A stretch of 64,000 nt of DNA from JAGQNP01 sp038257245 (GCA_038257245.1 JBBSJL010000003.1:1-64000), one strand, 5' to 3'; positions 54,643-61,825 are shown, counted from the first letter of the stretch. The notes: generated from the sequence alone by a model not told the origin. A program made the numbers and translations.

Positions 54643-54648
54643 TACCTG

Positions 54649-54820
54649 GCTAAACAGCGATGGAGGAACTTACGGGTTCCTCCAAAAGCAAATTTGCAGT
54701 TTGTTTAAATATTGTGAGAGGGTTCACAATATTTGGAGGAGATGGCTTGGTGAGTTCGGCGCTGATGATCAGAAATTCATTTTGTGATCATCTAGGTGAA
54801 CTAACCGTCACACATCGACG
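54649..54820 (+). ncRNA. Structured RNA leader upstream of initiator tRNA, unassigned
   Basis: Between the strong promoter and the tRNA lie three strong stem-loops: GGAGGAAC/GTTCCTCC (54662-54669 with 54676-54683), an 11-pair stem AAATATTGTGA/TCACAATATTT (54707-54717 with 54724-54734), and a nested helix with AGTTC/GAACT (54753-54757 with 54798-54802) outside GATGATCA/TGATCATC (54764-54771 with 54785-54792). The motifs of SRP RNA, RNase P RNA and tmRNA are absent. A 24-codon frame with GGAGGAG and a GTG start (54750-54824) lies inside it. It may be a stable RNA cut from the tRNA precursor or a regulatory leader. Confidence 0.6.
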
Positions 54821-54824
54821 ATGA

Positions 54825-54899
54825 CGCGGGGTAGAGCAGCGGCAGCTCGTCTGGCTCATAACCAGAAGGTCGCAGGTTCGAGTCCTGCCCCCGCTACCA
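54825..54899 (+). tRNA. Initiator tRNA-fMet (CAU)
   Basis: A 75-base cloverleaf with encoded CCA. CGCGGGG pairs with CCCCGC from position 2 on, leaving position 1 (C) opposite a T at position 72: unpaired 1:72 is the mark of an initiator. D arm GAGC-GCTC, anticodon loop CTCATAA, T arm GCAGG-TTCGAGT-CCTGC. The anticodon stem ends TGG/CCA, so only two of the usual three consecutive G-C pairs are present, and the 1:72 mismatch is C-U instead of C-A. Confidence 0.92.
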
Positions 54900-54913
54900 A
54901 GCATAAGCATTAT

Positions 54914-54937
54914 GACCTCTAGAAATAGAGGTCTTTT
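54914..54937 (+). terminator. Terminator of the initiator tRNA
   Basis: GACCTCTA / TAGAGGTC, eight perfect pairs with a GAAA tetraloop, then TTTT. The same hairpin ends repeat copies A and B downstream. Confidence 0.92.
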
Positions 54938-54947
54938 CATTCGTTTT

Positions 54948-54955
54948 GTTATTAT
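54948..54955 (+). promoter_or_regulatory. Extended -10 promoter, leaderless type, first cassette
   Basis: TG then TATTAT (54950-54955), six bases before the ATG at 54962. The stretch from the terminator to the start codon is nearly the same as that before the gene at 57303. Confidence 0.6.
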
Positions 54956-54961
54956 TAAGTT

Positions 54962-55564
54962 ATGAAGGTCAACTATAGTCCAGAGCAAGTTGCTGCTCAG
55001 TTTCGTAATTGTGGCAGAAGGTGGTGGATTGCGGGAGGATGGGCAATAGACTACTACCTAGGGAAGGTCACTCGTGAACACGAGGATGTCGATGTAGCCA
55101 TTTTAAAAAGTGACGAGAAGGCATTTCGTAGCTACATGCAAGACTGGGAAATATGGCCTGGATTAGGCGATAACAAATTAGAAGATAAACCGATAAGGAT
55201 CGATGAGGCACTTTCGGAAGAACGAGGTGTGCTATGGTGCCGTCCATCCCCTGCAGACGAATGGGCCTTTGAACTGTTACTCAATCCAACCAAGGGTAGC
55301 GAGTGGGTGTTTAAGCGAGACGAGAGAATACGAAAACCGTTAGATAGACTCGGGTCTGTTACTGACGACGGTATTCCATATCTAAATCCAGAAATTGTAC
55401 TTTTATTTAAAGCCAAAAATAATCGGGAAAAAGATCAGCAAGATTTTGAAACTGTAATACCAATGCTTGGCGAAGACGCAAGAAGGTGGCTACGTCACTC
55501 AATACAGATTGTTCATCCTGATCACCCCTGGCTAACTGCGCTGTGTTCAACTCCTACTGCCTAG
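54962..55564 (+). CDS. Nucleotidyltransferase resembling aminoglycoside adenylyltransferases
   Basis: A 200-residue protein with WWIAGGWAIDYYLGKVTREHEDVDVAIL near the N terminus: the GG-W and D-x-D motif of the polymerase-beta-like nucleotidyltransferase fold, in the spacing of ANT(2'')-type enzymes (PF10706). The C-terminal half has LNPEIVLLFKAKNNREKDQQDFE, also typical of that family. It may adenylylate an aminoglycoside or another small compound. It is the first gene after the initiator tRNA; its last codons and stop are formed by the start of repeat A, which suggests the repeat joined the gene. Confidence 0.78.
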   Translation: MKVNYSPEQVAAQFRNCGRRWWIAGGWAIDYYLGKVTREHEDVDVAILKSDEKAFRSYMQDWEIWPGLGDNKLEDKPIRIDEALSEERGVLWCRPSPADEWAFELLLNPTKGSEWVFKRDERIRKPLDRLGSVTDDGIPYLNPEIVLLFKAKNNREKDQQDFETVIPMLGEDARRWLRHSIQIVHPDHPWLTALCSTPTA

Positions 55565-55702
55565 ACCCTACAGGGGATTCCTCCCTAACCTCATTCACTA
55601 TCTCCCACATACCTATCAGTTCTCGTTTAATAAGGTTCCATTTCGTCAAAGGCATGCCTACCAAGCATAAGCATTATGACCTCTAGAAATAGAGGTCTTT
55701 TT
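55543..55702 (+). repeat. Cassette repeat, copy A (full, 160 bp)
   Basis: It begins TGTTCAACTCCTACTGCC (T-arm-like block), has CATTCACTATCTCCCACATA and TTCGTCAAAGGCATGCC in the middle, and ends with CTACCAAGCATAAGCATTATG plus the terminator GACCTCTA-GAAA-TAGAGGTC. It differs from copy B at few positions. The central AGGCATGCCT is a perfect palindrome. Confidence 0.92.
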
Positions 55703-55712
55703 TGTTGGCTTT

Positions 55713-55720
55713 GGTATGAT
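55713..55720 (+). promoter_or_regulatory. -10 promoter, leaderless type
   Basis: TATGAT (55715-55720) six bases before the ATG at 55727, directly behind repeat A. Confidence 0.5.
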
Positions 55721-55726
55721 GTCTTT

Positions 55727-56278
55727 ATGAAAAATGCAATTCTATTACATGGTTCTGGCGGAAGTAGCGTAGACTACTTTTGGTTTGAAGATACTAAGAG
55801 GCACCTTGAATCATTAGGTTACGAAGTATGGTGGCCACTATTGCCGAATACTGATAGTCCAAAACTAATTGAGACCCGTGACTATATAGAACAAAATATG
55901 CCCAGTATTGACGAACAAACAGTTATTATCGCTCATTCATCTGCATGCCCTTTAATTCTCCATATGATGCAATATTTTAAGGTTAGAGTACGGCAAGTCA
56001 TTCTAGTATCAGGATATTACCAGTCTATATCTGGAGAATCGAATAACATGTTACCCGAAAGTTTCGATTGGGACGAGATTAAGCAACATGCGGAAGAGAT
56101 AATACTAATAAACTCCGATAATGACCCCTGGGGTTGTAATGACAAACAAGCACGACCTGCTGCGGAAAAACTAGGTGCGAAGTTTATATTCGCTAAAGAG
56201 CAGGGTCATATGGGCTCAGGGACATATAATCAACCTTATAGAAAGTTTGAGCTGCTTAATTCACTACTACCAAGTTAG
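55727..56278 (+). CDS. RBBP9/YdeN-type serine hydrolase
   Basis: About 183 residues: NAILLHGSGGSSVDYFW start, the nucleophile elbow region IIAHSSACPLILHMM (A-H-S-S-A, a variant of G-x-S-x-G), VILVSGYYQS, an aspartate in NSDNDPWG and a histidine in KEQGHMGSGTY. Layout is the same as the protein at 27830, though sequence is only distantly similar. I start at 55727; 17 further in-frame codons upstream are part of repeat A and its promoter. Cytosolic; substrate unknown. Confidence 0.78.
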   Translation: MKNAILLHGSGGSSVDYFWFEDTKRHLESLGYEVWWPLLPNTDSPKLIETRDYIEQNMPSIDEQTVIIAHSSACPLILHMMQYFKVRVRQVILVSGYYQSISGESNNMLPESFDWDEIKQHAEEIILINSDNDPWGCNDKQARPAAEKLGAKFIFAKEQGHMGSGTYNQPYRKFELLNSLLPS

Positions 56279-56281
56279 TTT

Positions 56282-56289
56282 GTTATAAT
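56282..56289 (+). promoter_or_regulatory. Extended -10 promoter, leaderless type
   Basis: TGT followed by TATAAT (56284-56289), seven bases before the ATG at 56297. There is no repeat copy between this gene and the hydrolase before it. Confidence 0.6.
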
Positions 56290-56296
56290 CCAAAAC

Positions 56297-57247
56297 ATGG
56301 ATATCAAAGATACTAACGTTCATAATAGCGGCATGCTTGATGTGGGTGATGGACATAAGCTTTATTGGGAAGATTGGGGCAATCCTAAATCAACACCAAT
56401 TATGCACTTTCATGGTGGCCCAGGCGGCGGCTTTAGCGATAGTCATAAGTTAATGTTTAACGCTCAAAAACACAGGGTAATTTTTTATGACCAAAGAGGT
56501 TCGGGTAAGAGCACGCCCTATGCGTCAACTAAAGATAATACAACGCAAAAACTAGTAGAAGATGCAGAGAAGCTACGTAAACACCTTAAGATAGATAAGA
56601 TGCACCTTGTTGGTGGTTCTTGGGGCTCAACAATGACATTAGCGTATGCAATGGCTTACCCAGATAATGTTAAAGCCATGGTTATGTGGGGCATATATCT
56701 AACTAGGCAGTTTGAAAATGACTTAATTGCAGCTGGATATGCAAAATATAACTATCCTGAAGCATGGGAACGGTTTATATCGCTAGTACCTGAAGAGCAT
56801 CGAAAAGACGGTGACTCTATAACAAGATACTATTCAGGCAAGATAAACTCTAAAAATACTAAAGAGGCAATTCAGTATGCTGATGAGTGGACACTATGGG
56901 AGTGCACATTACTGTCCGTAAACTATGATAAAGCTAAACTAGAACTCGATGTTATAAAAGGCGATGATAGTAACCTAGCTATTGCAAGATTAGAAACACA
57001 TTATTTTATTAACGATTGTTTTATGCCAGGAAACTATTTGTTAGATAACATAGGTAAAATAAAACACATTCCTAGTTATGTTGTTCAGGGTAGATTTGAT
57101 AACTGCACACCTCCAATTACTGCGTATGAACTAAGTAAGTCATATGGCAAAAACATGACTTTGCAGTTTGTAAATGGTGGCCATAGACGTAGTGACCCAG
57201 AAGTACTTGCTGCCTTAAGAGCAGCTGTAAACACGACCTTAGTCTAG
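56297..57247 (+). CDS. Proline iminopeptidase-like S33 hydrolase
   Basis: A 316-residue protein with the full S33 pattern: HFHGGPGGGFSDSHKLMF (oxyanion loop), YDQRGSGKSTPY, the nucleophile in LVGGSWGSTMTLAYA, the aspartate in QGRFDNCTPP and the histidine in NGGHRRSDPE. It should remove N-terminal proline from peptides. It lies in the cassette array with its own leaderless promoter. A peptidase could help use host or environmental peptides, since the window shows no amino acid biosynthesis. Confidence 0.88.
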   Translation: MDIKDTNVHNSGMLDVGDGHKLYWEDWGNPKSTPIMHFHGGPGGGFSDSHKLMFNAQKHRVIFYDQRGSGKSTPYASTKDNTTQKLVEDAEKLRKHLKIDKMHLVGGSWGSTMTLAYAMAYPDNVKAMVMWGIYLTRQFENDLIAAGYAKYNYPEAWERFISLVPEEHRKDGDSITRYYSGKINSKNTKEAIQYADEWTLWECTLLSVNYDKAKLELDVIKGDDSNLAIARLETHYFINDCFMPGNYLLDNIGKIKHIPSYVVQGRFDNCTPPITAYELSKSYGKNMTLQFVNGGHRRSDPEVLAALRAAVNTTLV

Positions 57248-57254
57248 TGCTTTA

Positions 57255-57277
57255 AGCTCTAGAAATGGAGGTCTTTT
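57255..57277 (+). repeat. Cassette repeat remnant (terminator end only)
   Basis: AGCTCTA-GAAA-TGGAGGT then TTTTT: a decayed copy of the repeat terminator. It is followed by the same TTTGTTATGATTAAGTT stretch that precedes other cassette genes. Confidence 0.65.
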
Positions 57278-57288
57278 TATTTGTGTTT

Positions 57289-57296
57289 GTTATGAT
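57289..57296 (+). promoter_or_regulatory. -10 promoter, leaderless type
   Basis: TATGAT (57291-57296), preceded by TTTGT and followed by TAAGTT and the ATG at 57303. Nearly identical to the promoter at 54948-54955. Confidence 0.6.
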
Positions 57297-57302
57297 TAAG
57301 TT

Positions 57303-58028
57303 ATGAAATCGAATAGTCATCCGGTTACACAGCAGTATCAGCCTACAAATACAACCTGTAGTCCAACAGCACTTTCGACACTACTTGGGCACTACGGGAA
57401 TAAGATAAGTCCACTGGACGTTGAAGCGAAGGTTCCACAGTCTATAAATGATAAGGGTGAAAAGATAGGCACTATAAATCAACAATTAGCTACATGGTGT
57501 TTAACTAGAGGATACAACGTGACACTCTATACTTTCGATTGTCAGATAATAGATCAATCATGGGGTAAGCTCGAGACAAATAAACTGATTGAACGTATGA
57601 AATTGCGAAAGAATGGGTGGGTCGTTCCGGGCATGGGCGAAGAGTGGACAAAACGATACACACAAGCTTATATTGATTTTATTATTGCTGGCGGTAAATT
57701 ACATATACAGCCTGCAGTAACAACCGTACTACTTTACGATCTATTGAAGACAGGCCCTTTCTTGCCATGTGTGAGCTACAGCACTTTATATGGTGAAGCT
57801 CGTTCGAGGAATATTGGGGAAATTGAAGTTGTTACTGATGATGTAAATGGTAGAGCAACTAACCACTCGATTGTCGTATATGGCAATGATGAGTCGGGTA
57901 ATTTCGTGATTGCGGACTCTTGGAAGAAACCAGGCCTTCACACTATTGAGCCCGAGAGATTACTTGCGGCAATAAGCACGGCACAGATTGAGTGTGATAA
58001 CCTGCTATTCCAAATACAACCTAAGTAG
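57303..58028 (+). CDS. C39-like cysteine peptidase domain protein
   Basis: A 241-residue protein with the papain-like C39_2 layout. QQYQPTNTTCSPTALSTLLGHYG puts the catalytic Cys19 behind a conserved glutamine, NHSIVVYGNDESG has the histidine and FVIADSWKKPG the aspartate. The usual signal peptide is missing and no transporter is attached, so it would act in the cytosol or on imported peptides. It could also be a non-proteolytic relative. It lies between a repeat remnant and full repeat B. Confidence 0.75.
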   Translation: MKSNSHPVTQQYQPTNTTCSPTALSTLLGHYGNKISPLDVEAKVPQSINDKGEKIGTINQQLATWCLTRGYNVTLYTFDCQIIDQSWGKLETNKLIERMKLRKNGWVVPGMGEEWTKRYTQAYIDFIIAGGKLHIQPAVTTVLLYDLLKTGPFLPCVSYSTLYGEARSRNIGEIEVVTDDVNGRATNHSIVVYGNDESGNFVIADSWKKPGLHTIEPERLLAAISTAQIECDNLLFQIQPK

Positions 58029-58034
58029 AAGTAT

Positions 58035-58194
58035 TGGTTCAAGTCCTACTGCTTAGACTGAAACAGGGCTTCCTTCCTAATATCATTCACTATCTCCCAC
58101 ATACCTATCAGTTCTCTTTTAATAAGGTTCCATTTCGTCAAAGGCATGCCTACCAAGCATAAGCATTATGACCTCTAGAAATAGAGGTCTTTTC
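58035..58194 (+). repeat. Cassette repeat, copy B (full, 160 bp)
   Basis: It begins TGGTTCAAGTCCTACTGC; eleven of the twelve bases GGTTCRAGTCCT agree with the T arm of the initiator tRNA. The middle and the terminator end match copy A almost base for base. Confidence 0.93.
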
Positions 58195-58303
58195 ATTTTA
58201 TAACTATTTGCCAGGGAGCTGCTACCTAGTTAACCGTTATCCTTTTAACAACATTGAGAGTATAATTGAAGGTACACAAAGTGGAATAATCTAGGAGCTA
58301 AAT

Positions 58304-58711
58304 ATGACAGATATTAAACAAACCGTAACAGAGACCGAAGATAGTGGTAATAATGAAGTCGGAGCAGCTGTCCGGCAGAAAACTAAACAAATCCATACTG
58401 AATCAGCGGCAGACAGTAAAACAACTGCACAAAACATCGTTTGGTACATACTGGGTGTTTTGGAAGTCGTTTTGGCAATTAGATTTGTTCTCAAACTCCT
58501 AGGAGCAAACTCTGCGAACGCATTTGTTGATTTAACTTATTCTATTAGTGGAATTATTACTGCGCCCTTTGATAGCATATTCGGCGTAACAAGCACCACT
58601 ACAGGTGATACTAATTCTGTGTTTGAACCTTCAATAATTGTTGCCGGGTTAGTCTATATGTTGATAGCGTGGGGAGTCGTCAAGCTGATCACTATTAACC
58701 AAAAGCAGTAA
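58304..58711 (+). CDS. YggT-family membrane protein
   Basis: A 135-residue protein. An acidic, glutamine-rich cytosolic start (residues 1-42) is followed by two to three spans with VWYILGVLEVVLAIRFVLKLLGAN and ITAPFDSIFG, the YggT signature. YggT proteins are found near division or envelope genes and their role is unclear. Unlike most cassette genes it has a normal leader: TATAAT near 58260 and AGGAG seven bases before the ATG. Confidence 0.82.
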   Translation: MTDIKQTVTETEDSGNNEVGAAVRQKTKQIHTESAADSKTTAQNIVWYILGVLEVVLAIRFVLKLLGANSANAFVDLTYSISGIITAPFDSIFGVTSTTTGDTNSVFEPSIIVAGLVYMLIAWGVVKLITINQKQ

Positions 58712-58733
58712 CTATAATAAGGTAAGGCGTCGA

Positions 58734-58961
58734 ATGAAATATTACAAAAAACGCATTGAAGATGTACTAAAAAGACCACGAAGTCTTATTTCAAAAGTTA
58801 ACTTCCGTCGCTATCTTACAAACGTTAACGAGCCGGCAGAAAATATATCAGAATTACGGCTACCAGAATCAAAAATTCGAAAACACGACAAGATAGATTC
58901 TGCACGGCAAAGGGTTGGGATTCGTAAACTTGCTAAAAAACTAAGACTTAGAAGTAAGTAG
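58734..58961 (+). CDS. Small very basic protein, unknown
   Basis: A 75-residue soluble protein rich in lysine and arginine (YYKKRIEDVLKRPRSLISKVNFRRYL) with a C-terminal basic helix (VGIRKLAKKLRLRSK). It follows the YggT gene after 22 bases and is likely cotranscribed. A nucleic-acid or membrane-surface binding role would fit the charge; nothing identifies it further. Confidence 0.55.
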   Translation: MKYYKKRIEDVLKRPRSLISKVNFRRYLTNVNEPAENISELRLPESKIRKHDKIDSARQRVGIRKLAKKLRLRSK

Positions 58962-59014
58962 ATTAAAGCTAGATGTTGATTATTATTTCATATATAGCTA
59001 CCCGCATTAAATAG

Positions 59015-60724
59015 ATGAATTTTGTTAAAACAGCATTGTTGAATATACGACTAGTTCTGGTCCTACTTGGAGTAGTATTTTTAGGTTCTATAGCTTACAG
59101 CCAACTAAAAGGAAGCCAAGATTTTGCTGATATTATAAATGGGCATGACTGGACCCACTTTGCTGGAGCAACACAAACCCAAAGTGGTATCCAAATATCT
59201 CCACTGAATAAAGAAATCATTCACCAAGACGGATCAAAAGCACAGCTAAATCCACCCTTAAACGTCCGTGGTCCTCATTTGGCAGTCTCTGGAAACTTTG
59301 AAGTTAAGGCTAACATGGATGGCATAGAAGACGGGGCTTCGTTACAATTTTACAGCCAACCGCCAGTTATATATGACGAATGGCGACAAGAGCACCCAAG
59401 CATTAGAATTGATATATCTGCCAACAGCGTAGAAGCGCGTATATGGGACGGTAACTCATCAACACCAATGGACATTCGTAGTTTTAATGTGAACTTAAAT
59501 GGGCCAACGAAGCTAGATCTTAAGCACGAAGACGGACAGATAGCTCTGGCAGTAAACAGCCACGAGCTTGGGTCTATGCCAGATCATAATATATTTGCTG
59601 GTGGGACGGTTTGGTTTGGGTTAGACGGAAACGATAAAGGGGATGGCTGGATACTACGTGACCTTAGGGCACATCCTCTTGGTAAAGATAGCTTGGATGT
59701 TATAGCCGTAACTTCTCTAACTGTTGACCACAATGACGCAAACTTACTACGTAATCTAATTGATAAACAGTCTCGCAAAATACAAATTGGCGTGGCAGTG
59801 TCGGTAAACCCTCTATACACCGATGAAGCATACAAGAATATTGCCATGAGCCAGTTTAATTTAGTAACCACAGAGAGTAGTTTAAAGGCCCAATTTATTC
59901 ATCCAGCACCTGATAAATATAACTTTACCGAAGCGGATAATATTATTGCTATGGCGGAGGCTAACGGCCAGGCAGTTCACGGGCATACTTTGATCTTTGC
60001 TAAGTCTAATCCATCGTGGATGACAGATACACCCGAAGACAAGTTGGCTGGCGTCATGACAGACCATACAACTAATGTTGTCAAACATTTTAAAGGTCGT
60101 ATTGGTTCGTGGGATGTTGTTAATGAACCTATGTCCGAAAAGGACGAAGATTATACAAACGGGAATCTAGGCTTACGACAGCATTTTTGGTTCAAAGCTA
60201 TGGGCGAACAATACATCGACAAAGCATTTAAAGCGGCACGAGCGGCTGACCCAACTGCAAAACTATATTTGAATGATTACGGTATCGAGCATGATGGCAT
60301 GCGATGGCAAGCATTCTACACACTCGTGCAACGTCTTCAAGCTCGTGGTGCCCCAATTGACGGTGTTGGGTTTGAATCTCATGTCTACCAGACCACGGAC
60401 AAAATTGATCTGACAATATTAAGAGCGCATATAAAAGCAATTGCCGATTTGGGGCTAAGTGTCCGAATATCGGAAATAGATGTTTTGGGAGATGAACCAC
60501 AATTTCAGAGCCAGCAGTACAGCGATGTATTGGCTGTTTGTTTAAGTGAACCTAGCTGCTCATCATATACCACCTGGGGTGTATCGGACTTATATGGTTC
60601 TACAACTATTTCTGAACGATATCCACTATTGCTAGGTGATAGTTTACTGTGGGACAAGGATATGCAACCCAAATCAGCTTTTTTTGAACTTCAGAAAGTG
60701 CTTAAGAACAACCAGGTGCAGTAA
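59015..60724 (+). CDS. Membrane-anchored GH10 endo-beta-1,4-xylanase
   Basis: A 569-residue protein. An N-terminal membrane anchor or signal (about 10-30) is followed by a beta-sandwich domain that looks carbohydrate-binding (about 40-225), then the GH10 barrel. The acid/base glutamate is Glu371 in WDVVNEP and the nucleophile Glu487 in RISEID; HGHTLIF and DGVGFESHV are further GH10 marks. It should cut xylan outside the cell. It is flanked by repeats B and C, with the YggT and basic-protein genes in the same interval. Confidence 0.92.
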   Translation: MNFVKTALLNIRLVLVLLGVVFLGSIAYSQLKGSQDFADIINGHDWTHFAGATQTQSGIQISPLNKEIIHQDGSKAQLNPPLNVRGPHLAVSGNFEVKANMDGIEDGASLQFYSQPPVIYDEWRQEHPSIRIDISANSVEARIWDGNSSTPMDIRSFNVNLNGPTKLDLKHEDGQIALAVNSHELGSMPDHNIFAGGTVWFGLDGNDKGDGWILRDLRAHPLGKDSLDVIAVTSLTVDHNDANLLRNLIDKQSRKIQIGVAVSVNPLYTDEAYKNIAMSQFNLVTTESSLKAQFIHPAPDKYNFTEADNIIAMAEANGQAVHGHTLIFAKSNPSWMTDTPEDKLAGVMTDHTTNVVKHFKGRIGSWDVVNEPMSEKDEDYTNGNLGLRQHFWFKAMGEQYIDKAFKAARAADPTAKLYLNDYGIEHDGMRWQAFYTLVQRLQARGAPIDGVGFESHVYQTTDKIDLTILRAHIKAIADLGLSVRISEIDVLGDEPQFQSQQYSDVLAVCLSEPSCSSYTTWGVSDLYGSTTISERYPLLLGDSLLWDKDMQPKSAFFELQKVLKNNQVQ

Positions 60725-60732
60725 GAACAAAC

Positions 60733-60891
60733 TGGTTCAACTACTACCGCCTAGGCTGCAACAGGGCTTCTCTCCTAACTTCATTCACTATCTCCCACAT
60801 ACCTATCAGTTCTCGTTTAATCTGGTTCCAATTCGTCAAAGGCATGCCTACCAAGCATAAGCACTAAGACCTCTGTAAAAAGAGGTCTTTT
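60733..60891 (+). repeat. Cassette repeat, copy C (full, 159 bp)
   Basis: It begins TGGTTCAACTACTACCGCC and ends with CTACCAAGCATAAGCACTAAG and the terminator AAGACCTCT/AGAGGTCTT with a GTAAAA loop. It is more diverged than A and B, but the terminator stem is kept by matching changes. Confidence 0.92.
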
Positions 60892-60923
60892 ATATTTTGT
60901 TAGTAAAGACTACAAAATAAGTG

Positions 60924-60952
60924 TTGACATGCTATTTATGATTTGGTAAATT
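60924..60952 (+). promoter_or_regulatory. Strong promoter of the structured small RNA
   Basis: TTGACA (60924-60929), exactly 17 bases and TAAATT (60947-60952). The same -35 and spacing as before the initiator tRNA unit. Confidence 0.8.
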
Positions 60953-60958
60953 ATTTCT

Positions 60959-61099
60959 CGGAAGACCGAGTGAAACAGCACAAGTTCGTTAATATGTATC
61001 CGTTCAAGTTAGTAAAGTTCGAAGTTTGTTAGTTCGTAGGATACATCTGTGGGTGCTAGTCTTCCCCAGTACAAAGAGGCACAGAACGTGCCTCTTTTC
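60959..61099 (+). ncRNA. Structured small RNA of about 140 nt, unassigned
   Basis: It has its own promoter and a perfect terminator. The body folds into one long interrupted rod: GGAAGAC/GTCTTCC (60960-60966 with 61059-61065), AGCAC/GTGCT (60977-60981 with 61053-61057) and TGTATCC/GGATACA (60995-61001 with 61039-61045), with an apical region of repeated GTTCG blocks. No convincing protein frame. The rod with internal loops is reminiscent of 6S RNA, but the length and asymmetric loops do not let me assign it; SRP RNA motifs are missing. Confidence 0.7.
61074..61099 (+). terminator. Terminator of the small RNA
   Basis: AAGAGGCAC / GTGCCTCTT, nine perfect pairs with an AGAAC loop, then TTC. Confidence 0.9.
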
Positions 61100-61242
61100 A
61101 TTTGGTTCTATTGCTCACAGGTGCTGCATCAAACACTAGTTTTCATCTGTTCGAATCTTCAAACAAAACGTTCCAATTCGACAAACCTAGATACTTATAA
61201 ATACAGTCTACTTAATAGTTGGAGTAATTTGTCCTCATTTTT

Positions 61243-61250
61243 GGTATATT
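61243..61250 (+). promoter_or_regulatory. Extended -10 promoter, leaderless type
   Basis: TGG followed by TATATT (61245-61250), eight bases before the ATG at 61259. Confidence 0.55.
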
Positions 61251-61258
61251 TGATTGAT

Positions 61259-61825
61259 ATGCAACATTTAGTTATAGATTGTACAAAACCGAAGGATAAA
61301 GATTTCAATTCCCGACTATACAGGTACCTAGATATTATTGCTGACTACGACGTAGTTAATATTGAAGAGATAGGCGAGAGCACATTAGGTAAATATAAGA
61401 CAATAATAATTACAGGTGTTCCAGTAACCTACCCGCTAGATTCCATATATGAAACAGCCAAAAGGTTAGAATGTATTAAAAGTGTGAATATCCCTGTGCT
61501 AGGAATATGTCTTGGTCATCAGGTAATAGGAGTACTATTTGGCTCTAAAATTTATGAGCACGGTGAAGCTGAGCATGGGGATAGAAAGGTCACCATAGTT
61601 AACGATGACAAAATATTCAAAGACATGTCGCATGAGTTTCATGCCCAAACACTTCATACGGCATCAGTAAGTTTGCCCCATTCGTTCAAACACTTAGCTA
61701 AATCCTATAGTTGTCATAATGAATCGATGAAACATAAAGAAAAGGATATTTATGGCTTTCAATTTCACCCAGAGTTTAAGGAATCATCCAGAGCAGTAAT
61801 AAGAAACTTCATACTATTGAATTAG
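61259..61825 (+). CDS. Class I glutamine amidotransferase-like protein
   Basis: A 188-residue stand-alone GATase domain. The nucleophile is Cys84 in LGICLGHQ, and His170 and Glu172 lie in FQFHPEF; the oxyanion strand is IIITGVPVTYP. Layout is that of GMP synthase subunit A or GATase1 proteins, but no synthetase partner lies nearby. I begin at 61259: the longer frame starts inside the small RNA and its first 70 codons have no family likeness. It should release ammonia from glutamine, or act on another gamma-glutamyl compound. Confidence 0.82.
   Translation: MQHLVIDCTKPKDKDFNSRLYRYLDIIADYDVVNIEEIGESTLGKYKTIIITGVPVTYPLDSIYETAKRLECIKSVNIPVLGICLGHQVIGVLFGSKIYEHGEAEHGDRKVTIVNDDKIFKDMSHEFHAQTLHTASVSLPHSFKHLAKSYSCHNESMKHKEKDIYGFQFHPEFKESSRAVIRNFILLN

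Noticed and set aside
54649..54820. SRP RNA, RNase P RNA or tmRNA upstream of the initiator tRNA
   Set aside because: The GGAAG-AGCAGCC loop of SRP RNA, the GAGGAAAGTCC block of RNase P RNA and the tRNA-like ends of tmRNA are all absent.
55543..60891. Repeats as a CRISPR array
   Set aside because: The copies are about 160 bp, separated by 0.4-2.5 kb of genes, and have no short regular spacers.
61049..61258. 70-codon N-terminal extension of the amidotransferase
   Set aside because: It begins inside the small RNA and runs through its terminator; the amidotransferase homology and a -10 box place the start at 61259.
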